From Achromobacter deleyi (lineage in GTDB: Bacteria > Pseudomonadota > Gammaproteobacteria > Burkholderiales > Burkholderiaceae_B), in contig NZ_CP065997.1 of assembly GCF_016127315.1 (NCBI RefSeq), forward strand, positions 2,852,001 through 2,916,000: a DNA stretch of 64,000 nucleotides, given 5' to 3'. This document shows, piece by piece, positions 59,457-64,000 of the stretch (positions within the stretch are counted from its first letter, which is position 1; the number at the start of each line of letters is the position of its first letter). Below the pieces are notes generated by a model. That model made no database searches and was not told the DNA's origin. It worked only from the letters and a program-made list of their open reading frames with translations. Made by a program: the position numbers and the translations under genes.

Positions 59457-60857
59457 TCAGCGTTGCGCCAGCCCGGGCTTGCGCAGGTGCCCCCGCTCGA
59501 ACCATGAGCCCGACGCCACGGCGGTCAGGATAATCAGGCCATACAGGCACATGGCGGCCGCGGCGATCAGGAAGAACAGCGTCAGCGATCCGGTCAGGTG
59601 CAGCGCCACGCCGCCGATGCCCGCGCCCACCGCCAGGCGCAGGAAGCCGGCCCACAGCGGCCATTTCAGGCGGCCCGCGCCCTGCGAGGCGAAGTACATC
59701 GAGAACCCGAGCGCGAAGAAGCCGTACACCGGCCCGACGATGCGCAGATAGGCGCTGCCGGCTTCCAGCATGTGGTCCTCGGCGCCGAACAGGCGCAGCC
59801 ACGCTTCGGGAAACAGCGCCGCCGCCAGGCCGAGCGCCTCGGCCAGCGCGAACGCCATCGCGCCGCCCGTGAGCGCCACGCGCAGGGCGCGTTCCGGCTG
59901 GCCCGCGCCGATGTTGGAGCCGACCATCGCCACCATCGGCGCGCCCAGGCCGAACGCCAGCGGCATCATCAGGTATTCCAGCCGCACCGCGATGCCGTAG
60001 CCGGCCACCGCGGCGGTGCCGGCATAGGCGCCCACCAGCGCCGCCGTCAGCGCCACCAGGCCGTTGGTGAGCAGCGGGTTGAGCGTGGCCAGCGCGCCGA
60101 CGCTGAGGATGTTGCGCATCAGGCTCAGGTGCAGGCGGCAGCGGGTCAGGCGCGCGGCGTTGCGGCCGCTCAGGCAATAGCCGCCCAGCACCAGCGTGCC
60201 GACGGCGTAGTAGGTGACCAGCGCCCAGCCGCCGCCGGCCACGCCCAGCGCCGGGAACGGGCCCCAGCCGAAGATCAGGCAAGGCGACAGCGGCACCAGC
60301 AGCAGCGCGCCGCCGCAGATCACCGCGCCGGGCACCAGCATGTTGCCGGTGCCGCGGATGACGCTGGCGAACGCGTTCATCAGCCACATCAGCACGATGC
60401 CGCCGAAGATGACGTTGGAATAGGCCAGCGCCGCCTCCAGCGCGGCACCCTCGGCGCCGAGCGCGCGGTACAGCAGCGGCCCGAAGGCCAGCAGCAGCAC
60501 GCAGAACAGCAGGCCCAGCGCGGCGTTCAGCACCACCGCGTGCAGCACCAGCTGGTCGGCCTCCTGCTGCCGTCCGGCGCCCAGCGTGCGCGCCACCGCG
60601 GCGGAGATGCCGCCGCCCATGGCGCCCTGCGACATGTTCTGCATCAACATCAGCACCGGCACCACCAGCGCCACGCCCGCCAGCACCGGCGTGCCCAGCC
60701 GCGCCAGGAACCAGGTCTCGATCAGGCCGGTGGCGGACTGCGCCAGCATCATCAGGATATTGGGCCACGCCAGCCGGGCCAGCGTGGGGGCGATCGGCGC
60801 GTGCAGCATGGCCTGCAGGCGGGCATTGGCGGGGCGGGGCGCGGAAGAGGCGGACAT
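59457..60857 (-). CDS. MATE-family multidrug exporter
   Basis: The product is 466 residues with about twelve helices in two similar halves: SATGLIETWFLARLG in the first, FGLGAPMVAMVGSNIGAGQ in the second. ARTLGAGRQQEADQLV follows helix 2. It is an inner-membrane cation-driven efflux protein for drugs or organic cations. It is divergent from a MarR gene, whose product probably represses it from the site in the shared promoter. Confidence 0.88.
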   Translation of the reverse strand: MSASSAPRPANARLQAMLHAPIAPTLARLAWPNILMMLAQSATGLIETWFLARLGTPVLAGVALVVPVLMLMQNMSQGAMGGGISAAVARTLGAGRQQEADQLVLHAVVLNAALGLLFCVLLLAFGPLLYRALGAEGAALEAALAYSNVIFGGIVLMWLMNAFASVIRGTGNMLVPGAVICGGALLLVPLSPCLIFGWGPFPALGVAGGGWALVTYYAVGTLVLGGYCLSGRNAARLTRCRLHLSLMRNILSVGALATLNPLLTNGLVALTAALVGAYAGTAAVAGYGIAVRLEYLMMPLAFGLGAPMVAMVGSNIGAGQPERALRVALTGGAMAFALAEALGLAAALFPEAWLRLFGAEDHMLEAGSAYLRIVGPVYGFFALGFSMYFASQGAGRLKWPLWAGFLRLAVGAGIGGVALHLTGSLTLFFLIAAAAMCLYGLIILTAVASGSWFERGHLRKPGLAQR

Positions 60858-60886
60858 GGCGGACGGCCGGAGGGGGAGTCCGCAAA

Positions 60887-60920
60887 ATTTACGTGCATAT
60901 GCCAATATCTGTCAAGATTG
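60887..60920 (-). promoter_or_regulatory. MATE promoter overlapping a candidate MarR operator
   Basis: On the minus strand, a perfect -35 box TTGACA (60915-60910) is followed after 17 or 18 bp by GTAAAT or TAAATT as the -10 box. This gives a 20-25 base leader before the MATE start at 60857. The imperfect inverted repeat CAATATCT...AAGATTG at 60903-60920 covers the -35 box. It is a likely place for MarR repression. Confidence 0.6.
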
Positions 60921-61038
60921 CGCTAGACTCGAACCCGGCGCGGCAGTAGCGTTATGGGCTTGCCAGCGGCCCCTTTCCTGGCCGTGCCGGCGCGCGCCGC
61001 CCTGGCGTACCTTTTTCCCCTTGCCGTCCGAAGCCATC

Positions 61039-61509
61039 ATGCCCGACGCCGATTCCTCCGCCATTCCCCAGGACCCGCTGATCTGCAACGGCGCCGCGCT
61101 GCGCAAGGCGACCCGGCGCGTCTCGCAGCTGTACGACACGGTGCTCGCGCCCTGCGGCCTGAAAGTGTCGCAGCACTCGATCCTGGTGCACATCGCCCGC
61201 GCCGGCTCGCCGTCCATGACCGACCTGGCGCGCGCCATGGTGCTGGACCGTTCCGCGCTGGCGCACAACCTCAAGCCGCTCGAGCGCGATGGCTACGTCC
61301 ACATGGCCCGCGACGAGCGCGACGGCCGCAGCCGCCGCGTGGCGCTGACCGACGCCGGCCGCGACAAGCTGGCCGAATCCAGGCGCCTGTGGAAGGACGC
61401 GCAGCGCCGCTTCGAGGCCGCATACGGCGCCGAGCGGGCCGCGGCGTTGCGGACCTCGCTGGCGGACATCTTCTCCGACGAGTTCGCGCTGGCGTTCAGC
61501 CGCGGCTAG
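61039..61509 (+). CDS. MarR-family repressor
   Basis: The product is 156 residues, typical in size. The winged helix spans about residues 50-105 (HSILVHIARAGSPSMTDLAR, DRSALAHNLKPLERDGYV, ERDGRSRRVALTDAG). Dimerisation helices flank it. It is divergent from the MATE exporter, a classic repressor-exporter pair. Its 3' end overlaps the convergent EamA gene by 4 bp. The upstream part of the same frame (from 60586) is not homologous and was left out. Confidence 0.88.
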   Translation: MPDADSSAIPQDPLICNGAALRKATRRVSQLYDTVLAPCGLKVSQHSILVHIARAGSPSMTDLARAMVLDRSALAHNLKPLERDGYVHMARDERDGRSRRVALTDAGRDKLAESRRLWKDAQRRFEAAYGAERAAALRTSLADIFSDEFALAFSRG

Positions 61510-62375
61510 CGCGCGCGGGCCAACACCAGCACCGCGCCTAGCACGCAGGCCATGCCGGTCAACTGGCTGGCCGACAGCGCCTCGCCCAGCAGCAGCGCGG
61601 CCAGCAGCACGGCCGAGACCGGCGCGATCGCGGTGAACAGCGCGGCGTCCGAACCGCTGACGCGCTCCGAGCCGGCGTACCACAGCACGAAGCCGCCCAC
61701 GGTCGGGACCACGGCGTAGTACGCCACCGCGAGCAGCGCGTCCAGCGGCACCGGCCGCGTCCACGGCGCTTCGGCCAGGGCGGCGGGCAGGCACACCGCC
61801 AGGCCGATGGCGACCATCAGCGTCGACAGCGCCAGCGGCGGCACCGGCGCCCGCAGCCGCTTGTGCAGCAGGATGAACAAGCCCTCGCACAGCACCGCGC
61901 CCAGCACCAGCGCGTTGCCCAGCAGCGTGCCGCCATCCTGAGCCACGCCGCTTCGCGTCATCAGCCAGACGCCCGCCGCCGCCACCACGATGGCCAGCAG
62001 CGTGGCCTTGCCGGGCCGCTCGCCCAGCAGGGCGATGGCGATGCCGGCCGACACCAGCGGCAGCGTGCCCAGGATCACGCCGCCGTCCACCGCCGACGTG
62101 CGCTGCAGGCCGGCGATCAGCAGCGTGGTGTAGCCGACGCTGCCGGCGATGGCCTGCGCCGCCAGCAGCAGCCAGTCGCGCCAGGCCAGGCGCGGCAGGC
62201 GCGCGCCGGTCAGCTTCCACAGCAGGGCGAAGCAGGGCAGCGCCAGCGCGAAGCGCAACGCGGTGGCGCTGAACGGCGGCAGGCCGGCGGCGATGATCTT
62301 GCTGGCGACGACGGTGCTGCCGACCAGCGCCATCGCGGCGGCCAGGCAGCAATAGCCTTGCAGGGTACGGTTCAT
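61506..62375 (-). CDS. EamA-family (DMT) membrane exporter
   Basis: The product is 289 residues with ten predicted helices in two EamA domains (MALVGSTVVASKIIAAGLPP, VAYYAVVPTVGGFVLWYAGS, LLGEALSASQLTGM). Members export amino acids or metabolites. The AraC gene just upstream on the same strand is a plausible regulator. Substrate unknown. Confidence 0.87.
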   Translation of the reverse strand: MNRTLQGYCCLAAAMALVGSTVVASKIIAAGLPPFSATALRFALALPCFALLWKLTGARLPRLAWRDWLLLAAQAIAGSVGYTTLLIAGLQRTSAVDGGVILGTLPLVSAGIAIALLGERPGKATLLAIVVAAAGVWLMTRSGVAQDGGTLLGNALVLGAVLCEGLFILLHKRLRAPVPPLALSTLMVAIGLAVCLPAALAEAPWTRPVPLDALLAVAYYAVVPTVGGFVLWYAGSERVSGSDAALFTAIAPVSAVLLAALLLGEALSASQLTGMACVLGAVLVLARAR

Positions 62376-62457
62376 GAGGATGCGGCCATGATGGAGAAGG
62401 CCGCAGCGTAGGCGCGGACGGGGGCCGCGGTCTTGAACGAAATTGCGCGGCGCCGAT

Positions 62458-63252
62458 TCAGCCGGCGGCGGCCAGCGCGTAGCGCCCGGGCGAGACGCCG
62501 TAGGCGCGCGTGAACAGCCGGGTCATGTGGCTCTGGTCGGCAAAGCCGGCGCTGGCCGCCGCGTCGGCCAGCGCCATGCCCTGGCGCAGCAGGCGGCGCG
62601 CCAGCAGCAGCCGGCGCTGCACCTGGTAGGCGTGGGGCGTCATGCCGGTGGCGCGGCTGAAACCGCGCAGCACCTGGAAGCGGCTCAGGCCGCAGGCCTG
62701 GGCCAGGTCGGCCAGCGACAGCGCGGCGGCCGGGGCGTCGTCGATCAGGCCGAGGGCATGGCGGATGGCGGCGGGGGCGCCGCTCGCCGGCACGCTCCGC
62801 GCCAGGCCGCCGGCGCGCGCCAGCACCCGCGCCAGCAGCACGTCGCGCGCCAGCGCGTCGCCGCCCGTCACGGCCAGCGCGTACAGCGCCAGCAGGTCCG
62901 CCGCCAGCGCCGGGGCGTCCATCGCCGGATGTTCGAATTCAAAACCGCGGGCGGCCGGCAGCGCGTCGGCCGCGCCCGCCACCACCGCAGGATCCAGGTA
63001 CAGCATCTGCCAGGCACGTTCGCCGCCGATCGGCGCGCCGTCATGCACCTCGCCGGGATTGACCGTGATGACGTGGCCCGGGCCGGCCTCGACCTGGCCG
63101 CGGCCGCTGTGCGACACCTGCGCCCCGTGGCGGATCACGCCGATGCCGTACTGGTCGTGCGTATGCCGCGCGAAGGCCCGCCCGCTGCGCGCGGCCACGG
63201 CCTGCACGCCGGCAAGGGCGCTGCGCGACATGACGAACTGGCTGGCGGGCAT
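62458..63252 (-). CDS. AraC-family regulator
   Basis: The product is 264 residues. The sensor (FARHTHDQYGIGVIRHGAQV, VITVNPGEVHDGAPI) precedes an AraC DNA-binding domain from about residue 165 (SLADLAQACGLSRFQVLRGF, AAASAGFADQSHMTRLF). It is 82 bp upstream of the EamA gene on the same strand and probably controls it. Its N-terminus is taken at MPASQF. Confidence 0.87.
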   Translation of the reverse strand: MPASQFVMSRSALAGVQAVAARSGRAFARHTHDQYGIGVIRHGAQVSHSGRGQVEAGPGHVITVNPGEVHDGAPIGGERAWQMLYLDPAVVAGAADALPAARGFEFEHPAMDAPALAADLLALYALAVTGGDALARDVLLARVLARAGGLARSVPASGAPAAIRHALGLIDDAPAAALSLADLAQACGLSRFQVLRGFSRATGMTPHAYQVQRRLLLARRLLRQGMALADAAASAGFADQSHMTRLFTRAYGVSPGRYALAAAG

Positions 63253-63278
63253 GGCAGGGCTCCGGGTTGGCGGCGGGA

Positions 63279-64000
63279 TCAGGTCCGCCCGCCGCGGCTG
63301 AAGACCTCGCGCAGCGCCGCCGCGAACAGGGCGTCGACGTTGCGGCGCAGGCCGTCGGCGCGGGTGAACAGCGAGATCGGCGGCAAGGTCCAGTCGAAAG
63401 AATACGGCACGATCGCCGCGCCGGCGATGCGCACCAGCTCGTCGGCGATGTCGGCCGGCAGGATGGACACGGCGCGGTCGCTGGCGACGATCATTTCGCC
63501 GATCAGCTTGGACGAATCGCTCTGCACCGAGGGCGTGGGCGGCGCCAGGCCGGCGCGCAGGAAGATGTCGGCCACCTGTTCGCGGATCGGGCTGTCCGGC
63601 GTGCCCAGGATCCAGTCCAGGTCGGCCAGCATGTTCCATTCCAGCCGGGCGCGGCCCAGCCGCGCCGCCAGCCGGCGGCTGGCGATCAGGCGCGGCGGCT
63701 GGTGGTACAGCACCTCGAAGTCGATCTGGCCCAGGTCCACCGACGGCGTGGCCCAGCCCACCACCACGTCCAGCGTGTGGTCGCGCAGCTGGCGCAGCAG
63801 CGCGGGGCCCTGGCCCTCGTGGATGGTGGCGGTGATGCCGCGCCCCTGCGGCATGGTGCGGGCGATGGCGGCCGACAGCATCTGCCCCGAAACGAACGGA
63901 ATCACCCCGATGTGCAGGTGGGCGGCCTGGCCGGCGGCCACGGCCTCCATTTCCTGCACCAGGTGGCCCAGGTCGTGCACCAGCGCCCGGGCCCGCGCCA
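63279..64000 (-). CDS. LysR-family regulator, 5' end cut by the window
   Basis: Only the effector domain and about 7 residues before it lie in the window; the helix-turn-helix is beyond the right edge and the frame is open to the end. Visible motifs: AAHLHIGVIPFVSGQMLSAA, LRDHTLDVVVGWA, ILGTPDSPIREQVADIFL and SDRAVSILPADIADEL. The domain resembles GbpR/PcaQ-type LysR proteins that regulate aromatic or sugar-acid catabolism; the target is not in view. Confidence 0.8.
   Translation of the reverse strand, partial: ARARALVHDLGHLVQEMEAVAAGQAAHLHIGVIPFVSGQMLSAAIARTMPQGRGITATIHEGQGPALLRQLRDHTLDVVVGWATPSVDLGQIDFEVLYHQPPRLIASRRLAARLGRARLEWNMLADLDWILGTPDSPIREQVADIFLRAGLAPPTPSVQSDSSKLIGEMIVASDRAVSILPADIADELVRIAGAAIVPYSFDWTLPPISLFTRADGLRRNVDALFAAALREVFSRGGRT

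Noticed and set aside
1-64000. CRISPR arrays, tRNA or rRNA genes, insertion sequences, prophage or attachment sites
   Set aside because: I looked for regularly spaced repeats, tRNA-like cloverleaf ends, transposase or integrase motifs and phage genes, and saw none.

Overview
This is a GC-rich chromosomal window of 64 kb, densely packed with genes on both strands. I found no rRNA, tRNA, insertion sequence, prophage or CRISPR array. Gene content and family resemblance suggest a betaproteobacterium of the Bordetella/Achromobacter type (Burkholderiales, Alcaligenaceae). The clues are many LysR and AraC regulators, stacked siderophore-receptor cassettes, an AapJ-type binding protein and a 2,2-dialkylglycine decarboxylase module. 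The taxonomic assignment is inference from families, not from a search.

Layout. Bases 1-5350 hold the end of an MHS-type MFS transporter and an amino-acid module: AapJ-like periplasmic binding protein, dialkylglycine decarboxylase dgdA, divergent LysR regulator dgdR, and an acetylpolyamine amidohydrolase (histone-deacetylase fold). Bases 5370-9050 hold a DUF218 protein and several exported or membrane proteins of unknown function. Bases 9050-11100 hold an NhaR-like regulator divergent from a TerC/Alx membrane protein, closed by a strong terminator. Bases 11100-20750 hold a hydrolase, trans-aconitate methyltransferase, a NimR/NimT-type pair, a protealysin-like M4 protease coupled to its emfourin-type inhibitor, a DUF2442-DUF4375 protein, a MocR regulator divergent from an arylamine N-acetyltransferase, and an SPFH protein. 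Bases 20746-22842 encode a rare fusion of a PTS EIIC membrane domain to a c-di-GMP phosphodiesterase (EAL) domain.

Bases 23400-37640 are the dominant feature. Three complete cell-surface-signalling cassettes stand in a row, each an ECF sigma factor, a FecR anti-sigma factor and a TonB-dependent receptor with an N-terminal signalling domain. Each is preceded by a Fur-box-like site. Two of the three receptors share a nearly identical upstream element, a candidate promoter for the cognate sigma factors. An SDR/LysR divergent pair sits between cassettes 1 and 2.

Bases 37690-41280 are an aconitase-GntR operon with a perfect 9-bp inverted repeat in its promoter. Bases 41315-42700 and 49350-50706 are two DNA alkylation-repair pairs: AlkA with a degenerate PF09859-like 2-oxoglutarate oxygenase, and AlkB with an intact member of the same family. 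The rest holds HAD, SDR, MgtC, cupin, VOC, SUMF1-domain, AhpD-like and phospholipase D-like genes. It also has a leaderless-looking XRE-cupin regulator, an epoxide-hydrolase-like gene with a divergent LysR gene, a TSUP-Sel1 pair, a MATE exporter divergent from a MarR repressor, an EamA exporter with an AraC gene, and a LysR gene cut by the window end.

Regulation is a theme. At least 15 DNA-binding regulators and three sigma factors occur among about 68 genes, mostly in divergent regulator-target pairs. All positions and motif matches were worked out by hand from the sequence; no database search was run.
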